A stretch of DNA of 64,000 bases from CAWAQA01 sp963784065 (GTDB taxonomy: Bacteria > Acidobacteriota > Vicinamibacteria > Vicinamibacterales > UBA2999): the NCBI GenBank assembly GCA_963784065.1, contig CAWAQA010000009.1:124001-188000 (forward strand), written 5' to 3'. The notes beneath the pieces are model-generated. The model ran no database searches and was not told where the DNA came from. It saw only the letters and a program-made list of their open reading frames with translations. The position numbers and the translations under genes were made by a program. Shown here piece by piece: positions 37,368 through 46,126 of this stretch (positions within the stretch are counted from its first letter, which is position 1; each line of letters opens with the position of its first letter).

Positions 37368-39237
37368 CTCTGCGCTCCGGTTTCAGGACAAAGGCCGCAT
37401 GGCCCGGTAGCCGCCAACCTGCGTGGAGCACGTCGGGCGTACCGCCCCCGCCGTACTCCGGCGCTTCGCTCGACCACGACACTCGCCACACATGGTCCTG
37501 CGGCGGGGCGACCAATGGCTCCGCGAACGACGATGCCACGAGGTCGCGCCCGAGGTTCAGGACGAGAAGACGTTCGTCGGCGGGCTCGGGCGTCGCATAT
37601 CTCAGGACGAAGGCGTCCGGACCGAGAATCGCGCCATCCACTCCTCCAGGCACCTGCTGGCTGAACGCCCGATCGGTCCGTCGCAGCGTGAGAAGGTCGG
37701 CGTGAAGGCGGCGATGCTCGGCGTGGGCGTCGCGCTCGGCCCAGTCCAGGCGGCTGCGCTCGAAGGTGGCCTCGTCATGCGGCGCCGGCACGCGGCCCTG
37801 CATCCCCGGCGACGCCAGGCTCTCGAACTGCGACATGAACTCGATGCGCCCCTTCTGCACGGCGCGCGCGAGCGTGGGGTTGTGGTCGGCAAAGTAGAGG
37901 AACGGCGTCGACGCACCGAACTCCTGCCCCTGAAAGAGCATGGGCGTCCCAGGCAGGAGCAGCAGCAGCGCCGTCATCGCGCGGTACTGGCCGGGCGCCG
38001 TGCGCAGCCGCATCCGGGAGCCGTTGCCCGAGTTCGCCAGCTGGTCGTGGTTTTCGATGAAGTTGACGAAGGCCGCCGGCGCAATCGCTCGAGCATCGGT
38101 GCCGCGATTCTGCTGCTGCCAGCCGTACCATTGTCCCTGGAAGAGATACCCGTACTTCGCTGCTGACACGAACTCCTGCGGCACCCCTCGATGATCCGCG
38201 TAGTACGCCTCGTTCCGCCCCGTCAATGCCACCGATGCGCTGTGATGGAAGTCGTCGTTCCAGGCGGCATCGAGCCCGTAGCCGCCCTTCTCGACCGGCC
38301 GCAGCATGCCGACATCCTGCGGCTCGTTTTCGGTGACGAGGATGATCTGCCGGCCGTTGGCGGCGGCGCGCGCGGTCGTCCCGAGCGCCGCGATGATGTG
38401 CTCGCTCGAGCTGTCGTGAATGCTCTGCGTCGCGTCGAGCCGGAGGCCGTCGAAATGGAACTCGTCGATCCAGCAGGCGGCATTGCACGCGAAGTACTCG
38501 CGTACGGGCGCCGAGTCCGGGCCGTCGAAGTTCAACGGCTTACCCCACTCGTTCTTGTACTTGCTGGTGAAGTAGCTCGTGGCGAACCGGCTGAACACGC
38601 ACCCGTCGGGTCCGAGGTGGTTGTAAACCACGTCGAGGATGACGCCGAGGCCGAGGGCATGGGCGCGGTCCACGAACGCGCGGAGCTCATCGGGCGAGCC
38701 ATAGAGGCGCGTCGGCGCATAGGGAAACACGCCATCGTAGCCCCACCCGAAGCGGCCGGGGAACTCGGCGACCGGCATCAGTTCGATGGTCGTGATGCCG
38801 AGGTCGGCGACGAGTGGCAACTTCTCGATCGCGCTTCGCCACGTTCCCTCCGCGGTGAAGGTACCGACGTGCATCTCGTACAGCACCTGGCCGCGCAGCC
38901 CGACGCCGCCCCAGCCCGAGTCGGTCCACTGGAAACGTCCCGGGTCCACGATCTCGGACGGCCCGAGCGTCCCCTCGGGTTGAAAGCGCGACGCGGGATC
39001 CGCCACCTCGTCGCCGTCGAGGCGGTAGCGGTAGCGGTCACCAGCGTGCGCATCGGGCACGAGTGCGGAGTAGTAGCCTTGGGACTCGCGTTCGAGCGCG
39101 ACGTCACGCCAGCCGCCATTTCGGGCGCTCACCCGCAACACCACTTCACGCGGCTTCGGCGCCCACACGCGAAAATGGGTGCCGCCCTCCGGTTGAACCT
39201 CCGCACCCACCGGCAGGCGTCTGGAGACGTGACTCAT
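37345..39237 (-). CDS. treZ: Malto-oligosyltrehalose trehalohydrolase
   Basis: 630 residues, frame intact. N-terminal CBM48-like domain (VGAEVQPEGGTHFRVWAP), then a GH13 barrel with GFMELMPVAEF-type region I (ELMPVAEFPGRFGWGYDGV), DVVYNHLGPDG, the nucleophile in GLRLDATQSI, acid in ILVTENEP and ENHDQLAN, and a C-terminal beta domain. TreZ releases trehalose from maltooligosyl-trehalose made by TreY. No treY is in view, but the glycogen debranching enzyme follows with a 23-base overlap. ATG 39237 (MSHVSRRLPVG) is preferred; 39258 is an alternative. Confidence 0.92.
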   Translation of the reverse strand: MSHVSRRLPVGAEVQPEGGTHFRVWAPKPREVVLRVSARNGGWRDVALERESQGYYSALVPDAHAGDRYRYRLDGDEVADPASRFQPEGTLGPSEIVDPGRFQWTDSGWGGVGLRGQVLYEMHVGTFTAEGTWRSAIEKLPLVADLGITTIELMPVAEFPGRFGWGYDGVFPYAPTRLYGSPDELRAFVDRAHALGLGVILDVVYNHLGPDGCVFSRFATSYFTSKYKNEWGKPLNFDGPDSAPVREYFACNAACWIDEFHFDGLRLDATQSIHDSSSEHIIAALGTTARAAANGRQIILVTENEPQDVGMLRPVEKGGYGLDAAWNDDFHHSASVALTGRNEAYYADHRGVPQEFVSAAKYGYLFQGQWYGWQQQNRGTDARAIAPAAFVNFIENHDQLANSGNGSRMRLRTAPGQYRAMTALLLLLPGTPMLFQGQEFGASTPFLYFADHNPTLARAVQKGRIEFMSQFESLASPGMQGRVPAPHDEATFERSRLDWAERDAHAEHRRLHADLLTLRRTDRAFSQQVPGGVDGAILGPDAFVLRYATPEPADERLLVLNLGRDLVASSFAEPLVAPPQDHVWRVSWSSEAPEYGGGGTPDVLHAGWRLPGHAAFVLKPERRDVGHPAG

Positions 39238-39283
39238 CCGTCGATAACTGTTCCTCATCGATGCGGTGCAGGGATGATGCCGT

Positions 39284-40072
39284 ATGCCCCGATTCAAGCT
39301 CACGATTGAGTATTCCGGCACGCGCTACAGCGGCTGGCAGATCCAGAAGAATGCGAAGACCGTGCAGGGAGAGATCGATCGCGCCGTGCGCGAGGTGACC
39401 GGCGAGGTTGACGTCGAACTCTACGGCTCAGGCAGGACCGACGCCGGCGTGCACGCGATGGCCCAGGTGGCGCACCTCGATGTGCAGACGACGGTGCCGA
39501 TCGATGTATTGCGGCGGCGGATCAACGACGCGCTTCCCTCCGACATCAACGTGCTGCGCATCGAGAAGGTGCGACACAAGTTCCACGCGCGTCACGACGC
39601 CGTGGCGCGCAGTTACATCTACCAGGTGTCGCGGCGCCGCACCGCATTTGGCAAAGCCTTCGTCTGGTGGGTGAAGGACGAGCTCGACATCACGCGCATG
39701 CGCGAGGCAGCACGGCTGTTCATCGGCCACCACGATTTCCAGTCGTTTTCGGATGACGACCCGGACGAAAAGTCCACAGCGGTGCTCGTCGAAGGGCTCG
39801 AAGTCCATGAAGACGGCGAGCTCATCGTCATCCACATCGAGGGCAGTCATTTCATCTGGAAGATGGTCAGGCGGATCGTCGGCGTGCTGGTCGAAGTCGG
39901 CCGCGGCGGCATGACGTCCGCCGAGGCCGCTGCGCTGCTCACGGAGCGATCGGGCGCGCCGGCGCGACTGACCGCGCCGGCCTCGGGACTCTTTCTCGAG
40001 CGCGTCTACTACGAAGGCGACCGCCGCGACCTGCCGGTGCTCGCGGCGGTCGTCGTGGCGAGACATGAGTGA
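39284..40072 (+). CDS. truA: tRNA pseudouridine(38-40) synthase
   Basis: 262 residues, frame intact. Start MPRFKLTIEYSGTRYSGWQ, catalytic aspartate in SGRTDAGVHA (near residue 53), KFHARHDAVARSYIYQV, DFQSFSDDDP and the C-terminal FIWKMVRRIVGVLVEVGRG motif. It modifies uridines 38-40 in the anticodon stem of many tRNAs. Divergent from treZ across 46 bases. The closing about 15 residues (VLAAVVVARHE) are slightly longer than in E. coli. Confidence 0.95.
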   Translation: MPRFKLTIEYSGTRYSGWQIQKNAKTVQGEIDRAVREVTGEVDVELYGSGRTDAGVHAMAQVAHLDVQTTVPIDVLRRRINDALPSDINVLRIEKVRHKFHARHDAVARSYIYQVSRRRTAFGKAFVWWVKDELDITRMREAARLFIGHHDFQSFSDDDPDEKSTAVLVEGLEVHEDGELIVIHIEGSHFIWKMVRRIVGVLVEVGRGGMTSAEAAALLTERSGAPARLTAPASGLFLERVYYEGDRRDLPVLAAVVVARHE

Positions 40073-40152
40073 GGCACGGCGCTCATATTTCCAGCTGCGA
40101 CGTCAATCCTCGAGACGGTATGGGAGACGACGCCGGCCGCTCGGAAATCATC

Positions 40153-40177
40153 GTGGCTTCCGCCTTGAGGCGGAAGT
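40153..40177 (+). repeat. REP-like hairpin, third sequence family (GTGG tag)
   Basis: GTGG followed by CTTCCGCCTTGAGGCGGAAG, a nine-base stem with a two-base centre. Same layout as the RAYT-linked repeat (GTGG, CTTCC..GGAAG) but with a CCGCCT/AGGCGG core. It sits between truA and the convergent DinB-like gene, about 100 bases from either. Confidence 0.7.
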
Positions 40178-40276
40178 GTAGATCATCGCCTCCTTCAGCG
40201 CGCAGATAGCCGCCGTCCACCAAATGGACGTGGACGACCCTTGTTGCGCCTGCCGGACCGCAGACCGACGAAGTTT

Positions 40277-40810
40277 CTAATTCTCGCGCCGGCTGGCCGG
40301 CGGCACGATGTTGTTCAGTCGCAGGTACACCACCATCTGCCCGTAGATATCCATGGTGTGCGTCATCGCGAAGTTGGCGATCCGCGCGCGTGTCGCCTGG
40401 CCGATGAACCGTGGACCTGCAACCGATTGCACCCACGCCGCGTCGTTGAATTCCTTGAAGAGCGTTTCGCCGTAGTCGTACGACTGGCGCAGCGCATTGA
40501 GAATGTCCGCTCTCGACGTGGCCTTCATGTTGATGGCCGGCGCCGCCGTCTTGCCCCCGAGCGTACCGAGCAGCATCTGGTTGACCTGCACGACGTGCAT
40601 CACCTGCTCGCCGTAGGAGCGCTGCGGCGGCGTGGACTTGTAGCCGAACTTGTCCTCGGGCATCGCGTCGGCGATGGCCACCATCGTGGCCTTCTGCTGC
40701 TGCCAGTCCTTGAGCATGTCGCCGGCGAGCGTCGCGTTCTGGGCGGGAGACGAAGAAGCGGCGGCCAGCAGGAATACTGACGCGGCGAGTACACGAATCA
40801 CGAGTGTCAT
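40277..40810 (-). CDS. Exported DinB-family protein
   Basis: 177 residues with a signal peptide (VLAASVFLLAAASSSPA). The remainder is a four-helix DinB-like bundle (MLKDWQQQKATMVAIADAM, YGEQVMHVVQVNQML, ANFAMTHTMDIYGQMVVYL); the family metal ligands are usually three histidines, of which H-V (in MHVV) and H-T (in THTMD) are visible. DinB-like proteins bind metal and often act as thiol-dependent transferases or hydrolases. The exported form is common in Acidobacteriota; the role is unknown. Confidence 0.8.
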   Translation of the reverse strand: MTLVIRVLAASVFLLAAASSSPAQNATLAGDMLKDWQQQKATMVAIADAMPEDKFGYKSTPPQRSYGEQVMHVVQVNQMLLGTLGGKTAAPAINMKATSRADILNALRQSYDYGETLFKEFNDAAWVQSVAGPRFIGQATRARIANFAMTHTMDIYGQMVVYLRLNNIVPPASRREN

Positions 40811-40919
40811 CTATGCCTCCTCGGCAGATCGAGCGTCATCCTCACAACCGGGGCGCCGCTGAAGAGCTTGCGGTTCGTGGCGATGCCGCTCCAGGTCCGC
40901 GATGATAAACCGGACGCGT

Positions 40920-41942
40920 TCAGTCGGTGTCCGCCTCCATGCGCGCGATGGCTGGGAGCAGGGACTGCTCGAGCAGGTCGAAGATGGTGCGGCGGTGGCT
41001 GCGGCGTTCCTCGCCGACGGCCGTTGACGAGGTCGTCACGACGACGAGATCGAGCTCGGGCACGACGAAGATGTACTGGCCGCCGTATCCCCACGCAAAG
41101 AAAGCCTCGTAGCCGGCAAAATCCCTGGACCACCAGCCGTACCCGTAGCCCTGGTCGTTGAAGCGGGAGCGCGTGCGCGGCCGGAACGATTCTCTTACCC
41201 ACGCCTCGGGCACGATCTGGCGGTCGCCGAGACGTCCCTTGTTGCGATACAGCTCCCCGAACGCGAGCATCTGCTTCGGGGTCATGACCATCTCGTTGCC
41301 GCCGAAATAGATCCCCTGCGGGTCGCGCATCCATGGCGCCAGGCTGAAGCCGAGCGGCCTGGCCAGCGTCTCCTGTGCGAACTGCCATGTGTTCTTGCTG
41401 GTCGCCTTGGTCAGAATGGCAGACAGCAGGTGCGTGCTGCCGGTGCTGTATTCCATGCGGCCGCCCGGCGGTTCGAGCATGTCGCGGCTCAAGACGAAGC
41501 GCACCCAGTTGCGGCTCTGCACCCAAGCACCGTAGTTCCGGTTGCTCGTGCCTTCGAGCCCCGCCCTCATCGTGAGGAGATCCTCGATCGTGATGGCACG
41601 CTTCGCCGCCTCGGACGGCGCCGCGAGCTCGGGGAAAAACGGACCGATCGGCTGCCGGACGCCGGTGAGCATCTTCCGTTCGATGGCAATGCCGACGAGG
41701 GCGGAGATGATGCTCTTGGACGCGGACTTGATGTTGGCGGGCCGGGTGGCGCGGGCGCCGTTGTAATAGCGTTCGAGGAGCAGGTTCCCGCGCCAGCTCA
41801 CGATCAGGCTGTGGAGCCGCGGCATTTCGGCCGCTCCCCTGGCGACCTCATCGAGTACAGCCCGCTGCCTGGCGCTTGCGGGCGTTGTCCCCAAGGCGAT
41901 GACAACGCCGACACAAAGCGACAGCAGCGCAACCGGACGCAT
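40920..41942 (-). CDS. Exported serine hydrolase (beta-lactamase/DD-peptidase fold)
   Basis: 340 residues from ATG 41942. Signal peptide (VALLSLCVGVVIALGTTPASA). Class C/esterase-like fold: SxxK in IKSASKSIISALVG (near residue 72), a Tyr motif in YSTGSTHLLSAIL, and a GGQYIFVVPELDLVVV strand near the C-terminus. Such proteins hydrolyse esters, beta-lactams or D-amino-acid peptides; the exact substrate cannot be told. A BlaR1/BlaI pair lies immediately upstream on the same strand, about 230 bases away, making a beta-lactam-linked or cell-wall role possible. Confidence 0.87.
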   Translation of the reverse strand: MRPVALLSLCVGVVIALGTTPASARQRAVLDEVARGAAEMPRLHSLIVSWRGNLLLERYYNGARATRPANIKSASKSIISALVGIAIERKMLTGVRQPIGPFFPELAAPSEAAKRAITIEDLLTMRAGLEGTSNRNYGAWVQSRNWVRFVLSRDMLEPPGGRMEYSTGSTHLLSAILTKATSKNTWQFAQETLARPLGFSLAPWMRDPQGIYFGGNEMVMTPKQMLAFGELYRNKGRLGDRQIVPEAWVRESFRPRTRSRFNDQGYGYGWWSRDFAGYEAFFAWGYGGQYIFVVPELDLVVVTTSSTAVGEERRSHRRTIFDLLEQSLLPAIARMEADTD

Positions 41943-42172
41943 ACCGCGGCATTCTACCCGCAAAACTGGCGCGATCTCGGGCGGAGCTTGCGGTCTGCGG
42001 CAAGGCGCCTGCTCGCGCCCGCCCTGCCGGCGCTCCACGCCATGTGCGGCACGCACACGCGCGTGCAGAAGAACAGTCCGACCTCCTCGGCAACTGGCTG
42101 GTCGGCCAGAACGCGCCGCTGAACTGATCAACCGGCGGTTCGTCGAGGCGGACCTTCAGGTCCGCCTCATGG
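41943..42172. other. Gap with an REP-like hairpin between the serine hydrolase and BlaR1 genes
   Basis: Contains the hairpin GAGGCGGACCTTCAGGTCCGCC at 42145-42168 (a fourth palindrome type, ten-base stem) just after the BlaR1 stop. The rest has a coding-like patch on the plus strand ending near 42127 (ending NWLVGQNAPLN) that I cannot assign. A promoter for the serine hydrolase gene is expected here but not obvious. Confidence 0.45.
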
Positions 42173-43885
42173 CTACGGCCGCGGCCGGAACGTGACGCTC
42201 ACCGTCATCGACACCTCGATCGGGACGCAATTCAACAGCGTCTCGTCGAACCGCCATTCCCGAACCGCCTTGGCGGCCGCGGCGACAAGATCGGGATGCG
42301 CTGACGGATCGGTATTCGTCACGTCGCGGATCGACCCGTCGGTGCCGATGCGCGCTTCAAGGCCCACGGTGCCGCCGACCTTCGTCTCCCTCAATGCCGC
42401 CGGGTACTCCGGCCGCACGTCGACGATTTTCGCGGGCGGCCGAATCCGGCCACCGGCGAGTACCCCACCAGAGGCACTGGCCCCCGTCGGGGCGTCGCGG
42501 CACGCCGCCGACGCGCGCTGCAAACGTTGGTTCGCGGCGGCGTTGCGTCTGTCGAGCGCTTCCTGTTCCGTCTGCGTTCTGGGGATGGACGGCGCGTCGG
42601 AGACGGTAATGGTCTCTTGCAGGGTGCCAACGTCCATCACGATGTCCCGGTCGACGTGTTGACCGTTCAGTCCGAGCGTTCCCTGGTAGCTCTTGAATCC
42701 GGGGACGCTCGCCTCGAGCACGTAATTGCCCGGGGGAAGCCCGACGAACTCGAACCGGCCGCTGCCGTCGCTCCGCACCTCGTTCTTCGCGCTTGTCGCC
42801 GTATTCGTCACGACGAGCGTCGCGTTCGCCAGGGCGCCCCGCATCGAATCGGACAGCGATCCTGCGACGGTGGCGAATGGCCCTTGCGCTGACAGGGCGA
42901 CGCCCGCGATCGAGCCGGCGAGCACGAGGAAGGCGAAGATGGTCCCGACGCGCGTCCACCGCGTCACCGGGTGCCGGTGGAGATGGGCATTCAGCATGGC
43001 GCGAACTCTCCTTTCGAGGCCTGACGGCCGGGCAACGGGAAGCGCGGGCGGCCACGCCCGGTGGCGGTCCGCGCAGAGGCGGGCGAGATCGAGCAGGTGG
43101 CTGGCGTAGGCTGGTGCGGACACGCCTGCGTTCAGCACGATGTCGTCGCACGCGTGCTCGCTCTCCTGCCGCAGGCGTCTGCATGCCATCCAGGCAAACG
43201 GGTTGAACCAATAGACCGCGCGGAGCAATTCGGCGGCGAGCATGGCGCCCCAGTCGCCGCGATAGATGTGCGCCAGCTCGTGACGCAACACCACGCGCAG
43301 GCGCTGGTCGCTCCAGCCGCGGGCGGCGTCGGGGAGGATGATCGTCGGCCGCAGCATGCCCCACGTCACGAGCAGTGCCGGATGATCGCCATAGAGCAGG
43401 CGGACATCCCGGCGGAGGCCGTACTCCCGCGCGATGTCGCGCGCAATGTCGTGACATGGGCCGGAATCCACGGGGCGTGCCGAGCTGGCGATGGTGACGA
43501 GGCGCCGCAATCCGACGAGGAGCACGCCGAGCGCCAGGGTCGTGCCGGCGATCCAGACCGTCAGCAGAAGCGCAGCGGCGCCGGCGCCCGGCGTCGCAGC
43601 TCGAGGTTCCTGCCGCACCTGCGGTCGTGTCGACACCGAGCCTGCAGCAGCGTCTATGGTGATCGCCTCTCGTGATTCGACCTGCACGTCGGCGACGCGC
43701 ACGGAGGGCACCTGCCAGGAGGGAGCGACGAAGGTGAGCACTGGCATCAGCAGGGCGCACGCGATGGCGACCGCCAGCACCCAGTGGCGGACCGCCGCCG
43801 ACTGGCGGCGGAGCAGCGCGCCGGCTGCGAGCGCCGCCAGCAGGACGAGCGACACCTTGACGACGCCGGCGATCAGGACGCTCAT
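42173..43885 (-). CDS. BlaR1-type M56 membrane metallopeptidase with carboxypeptidase-regulatory and TonB C-terminal domains
   Basis: 570 residues, frame intact. Four N-terminal helices (AGVVKVSLVLLAALAAG onwards), the cytoplasmic gluzincin site LRHELAHIYRGD with a downstream ESEHACDD, then a transmembrane helix (GTIFAFLVLAGSIAGVAL), a carboxypeptidase-regulatory domain (FEFVGLPPGNYVLEASVPGF), and a TonB C-terminal-like domain (VRPEYPAALRETKVGGTVGL). BlaR1 senses beta-lactams and cleaves BlaI; this version has no penicillin-binding sensor but two other outer domains instead. Its GTG/ATG start overlaps the blaI stop by four bases. Confidence 0.88.
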   Translation of the reverse strand: MSVLIAGVVKVSLVLLAALAAGALLRRQSAAVRHWVLAVAIACALLMPVLTFVAPSWQVPSVRVADVQVESREAITIDAAAGSVSTRPQVRQEPRAATPGAGAAALLLTVWIAGTTLALGVLLVGLRRLVTIASSARPVDSGPCHDIARDIAREYGLRRDVRLLYGDHPALLVTWGMLRPTIILPDAARGWSDQRLRVVLRHELAHIYRGDWGAMLAAELLRAVYWFNPFAWMACRRLRQESEHACDDIVLNAGVSAPAYASHLLDLARLCADRHRAWPPALPVARPSGLERRVRAMLNAHLHRHPVTRWTRVGTIFAFLVLAGSIAGVALSAQGPFATVAGSLSDSMRGALANATLVVTNTATSAKNEVRSDGSGRFEFVGLPPGNYVLEASVPGFKSYQGTLGLNGQHVDRDIVMDVGTLQETITVSDAPSIPRTQTEQEALDRRNAAANQRLQRASAACRDAPTGASASGGVLAGGRIRPPAKIVDVRPEYPAALRETKVGGTVGLEARIGTDGSIRDVTNTDPSAHPDLVAAAAKAVREWRFDETLLNCVPIEVSMTVSVTFRPRP

Positions 43886-44271
43886 GGCTTCTCCTTTCGC
43901 GCTCGGGCGACGAGGTCGGCGATCCGCTGCAGCTCTTCCTCGGAGACCCGCGCGCCCCCGCCGCCGAGCAGGGCGGCAACCACGTTCTCCGCCGAGCCAT
44001 CGAAGAAGGTGTCAACCAGATGGCGCAGCGCCGACTTCCGCGCCGCGGTGCGGGCGACGGCGGGCATGTAGACGTAGCGGAGCCCTTCCTCGTCGTGGCG
44101 CACGTGTCCCTTGTCCTCGAGCACGCGCAGCTGGGTCCGTACCGTCGAAGAGCTCGGCTCGCCGGAGAGCTCGGCCATCACCTCCGCCGCCGTGGCGCGG
44201 CCGCGGCGGAAGAGGATGTCCATGATCTGCCGCTCGCGCCGTGTCAGCACGACATGCAGTGATTTCGCCAT
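43882..44271 (-). CDS. BlaI/MecI/CopY family transcriptional repressor
   Basis: 129 residues. Winged helix-turn-helix: VVLTRRERQIMDILFRRGRA, EVMAELSGEPSSSTVRTQLRVLEDKGHV, then a dimerisation part (ALRHLVDTFFDGSAENVVAAL). In the BlaI family the repressor is cut by the M56 sensor protease, here the next gene with an ATGA overlap. The start codon ATG at 44271 is directly next to a 37-base dyad (44272-44308), which is probably its own operator. Confidence 0.93.
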   Translation of the reverse strand: MAKSLHVVLTRRERQIMDILFRRGRATAAEVMAELSGEPSSSTVRTQLRVLEDKGHVRHDEEGLRYVYMPAVARTAARKSALRHLVDTFFDGSAENVVAALLGGGGARVSEEELQRIADLVARARKEKP

Positions 44272-44308
44272 GTGTTATTTTTCTCGCACGTTGCGACACA
44301 AATAACAC
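44272..44308. promoter_or_regulatory. 37-base dyad operator of the blaI-blaR1 pair
   Basis: GTGTTATTT (44272-44280) and AAATAACAC (44300-44308) form outer arms, TCGCA (44284-44288) and TGCGA (44292-44296) inner arms, all centred on 44290. The dyad touches the blaI start codon, so it overlaps the leader and probably the promoter. It does not match the TACA-N2-TGTA operator of classical BlaI. Confidence 0.75.
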
Positions 44309-44426
44309 CTTGCGCAGGGGATGTCAACTGCCGGCGATTCCGGCCATTCGCGCGACGCTGGACCGCGGCCCGCGCGGCGGCGTGCCGGCTCGCCCATCGA
44401 CAGCGTGCCGATGACGAACTAACCTA

Positions 44427-45887
44427 GTGGAGCTCTCACGGCGACTCATTGGATACGGTCCACTAGTGTTTCCCACACCACTCAGCGCCTACCCCGTCTC
44501 CCCGGACGGCAGCGTGTTCCGTACGCTGCAACTTCGCGTCGAGGCGGATCCTCTGGCGGCGATCGCCACGGCCATCTTCGCGCTCGCCATCCTGCACACC
44601 TTCTCGGTCGCGCGGTTCACGGCGCTCGCCGATCGCGTGCAGCGCCGGCACGACGGGCGAGCGCACGCCGCCGGACTGTCGCCGAGTCCCAGCGTCGCCG
44701 CGGAGATGCTGCACTTCATGGGCGACGTCGAAGTGGTGTTCGGCCTCTGGGTCATCCCGCTCGTCGTTGCCATCTCGTTGCACGCCGGCTGGGCGCAAGC
44801 CACGCACTACCTCAATGAGACCGTGACGTACACCGAACCGCTCTTCGTCGTCGTCATCATGGCGCTTGCCTCGACCCGACCGATCGTCACGTTTGCGGAG
44901 GACACGCTGCGCCGCGTCGCCAATCTCGGCGGCGGGACGCCGGCGGCGTGGTGGGTCACCATCCTCATCATCGGTCCGCTGCTCGGGTCGCTCATTACGG
45001 AGCCCGGCGCGATGACGATCTGCGCGCTGCTCCTGGCACGGCAGTTCTACGATCTGCAGCCGGGCGCAGGCCTGAAATACGGGACGCTCGGCCTCCTCTT
45101 CGTGAATATCTCCATCGGGGGCACGCTGACGCATTTCGCCGCACCGCCCGTCCTGATGGTGGCGCGGCCGTGGGGCTGGGACACCGCGTTCATGCTCGGG
45201 CATTTCGGCTGGCGCGCGACGCTGGCGATTGCCGTCTCGACGATGGTGTACTTCGTCTTCTACCGGCGTGAGTTGGCGGCGTTGGCGGCGCGTCCGCCGG
45301 TTGCGGACGTTGAACCGCCGGCAGAAGAAGCGGCCGCCGAGTACCCGGTTCCGCTCCCCATCCCGCCGTGGGTCACGATCGTTCACCTCGCGGCCATGGC
45401 GTGGACGGTGGTGAACTCGCATTACCCCGCGCTGTTCCTTGGCGGCTTTCTGTTCTTCCTCGGCTTCGTGCGCGCGACCGCCGCCTACCAGAGCCGCATG
45501 GACCTGAAGGCGCCGCTGCTCGTCGGCTTCTTTCTCGGCGGTCTCGTGATCCACGGCGGGCTGCAGGCATGGTGGATCGGCCCCGTCCTCGCGAGCCTGT
45601 CCGATACGCCGCTCTTCATCGGCGCCACGTTGCTGACCGCGGTCAATGACAACGCGATGATTACCTACCTTGCGACGCTCGTCCCCGACCTGAGTGACAC
45701 GCTCAAGGTCGCGGTGGTGGAAGGCGCGGTGACCGGCGGCGGCCTCACGGTGATCGCGAATGCGCCGAACCCAGCCGGCCAGGCGCTCCTTGCCCGCTTC
45801 TTCGGCGGCGCCGTCCACCCGCTGCGGCTGTTCTTCGGCGCCGCCATCCCGACGCTCATCGCCGCCGCGGCCTTTCGCCTGATCTGA
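44427..45887 (+). CDS. Putative Na+/H+ antiporter
   Basis: 486 residues with about 11 hydrophobic helices, one after another, interrupted by a Glu/Pro-rich loop near residue 290 (PPAEEAAAEYPVPLP). Family motifs: LITEPGAMTICALLLARQFYD, NISIGGTLTHFAAPPVLMV, TLLTAVNDNAMITYLATLVP and GGLTVIANAPNPAGQALL. These are typical of the putative Na+/H+ antiporter family related to the ArsB/NhaD superfamily. GTG 44427 is the furthest start; GTG at about 44466 is nearer the helices and could be the true one. A small inverted repeat CTAGTGGA/TCCACTAG flanks 44424-44465. Confidence 0.82.
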   Translation: MELSRRLIGYGPLVFPTPLSAYPVSPDGSVFRTLQLRVEADPLAAIATAIFALAILHTFSVARFTALADRVQRRHDGRAHAAGLSPSPSVAAEMLHFMGDVEVVFGLWVIPLVVAISLHAGWAQATHYLNETVTYTEPLFVVVIMALASTRPIVTFAEDTLRRVANLGGGTPAAWWVTILIIGPLLGSLITEPGAMTICALLLARQFYDLQPGAGLKYGTLGLLFVNISIGGTLTHFAAPPVLMVARPWGWDTAFMLGHFGWRATLAIAVSTMVYFVFYRRELAALAARPPVADVEPPAEEAAAEYPVPLPIPPWVTIVHLAAMAWTVVNSHYPALFLGGFLFFLGFVRATAAYQSRMDLKAPLLVGFFLGGLVIHGGLQAWWIGPVLASLSDTPLFIGATLLTAVNDNAMITYLATLVPDLSDTLKVAVVEGAVTGGGLTVIANAPNPAGQALLARFFGGAVHPLRLFFGAAIPTLIAAAAFRLI

Positions 45888-45926
45888 ATTCCGAAAGCCA
45901 CAGGCACCAGCTACCCGAGCCATGAC

Positions 45927-46085
45927 GTGGCTCCCGGCTTCAGCCGGAAGGATATTCCGTGGCTTCCGGCTTCAGCCGGAAGGATATTCCGTGGCTTCCG
46001 GCTTCAGCCGGAAGAACACTCCTCGACTTCGCAGCTTTTGCCGGAAGAAGAACACTTGGTGGCTTCCGGCCTTAGCCGGAAGAGG
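45927..46085 (+). repeat. Tandem REP array upstream of the RAYT gene (GTGG family)
   Basis: Direct copies of GTGG plus CTTCCGGCTTCAGCCGGAAG. Copies begin at 45927, 45959, 45991 and 46059, with a decayed one near 46026. The first three share a 32-base period that includes the spacer GATATTCC. All face the transposase gene in the same direction. The palindrome has an eight-base stem (TTCCGGCT / AGCCGGAA) and a two-base centre. Confidence 0.88.
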
Positions 46086-46126
46086 GCAGCAATGGCATGG
46101 CGGGTCCTTTGCCTGCGCGGCAGGAC

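Noticed and set aside
44424..44466. CTAGTGGA/TCCACTAG inverted repeat at the antiporter start as an operator.
   Set aside because: Arms are short and 28 bases apart, and related CTAGTGGACCG words occur at other unrelated gene ends (8876); evidence is too weak for an operator call.
45927..46085. The 32-base tandem array could be taken for a CRISPR.
   Set aside because: Units are joined without variable spacers, the repeat is a GTGG-tagged palindrome, copies occur elsewhere singly and in both directions, and there is no cas gene; a RAYT lies beside it.
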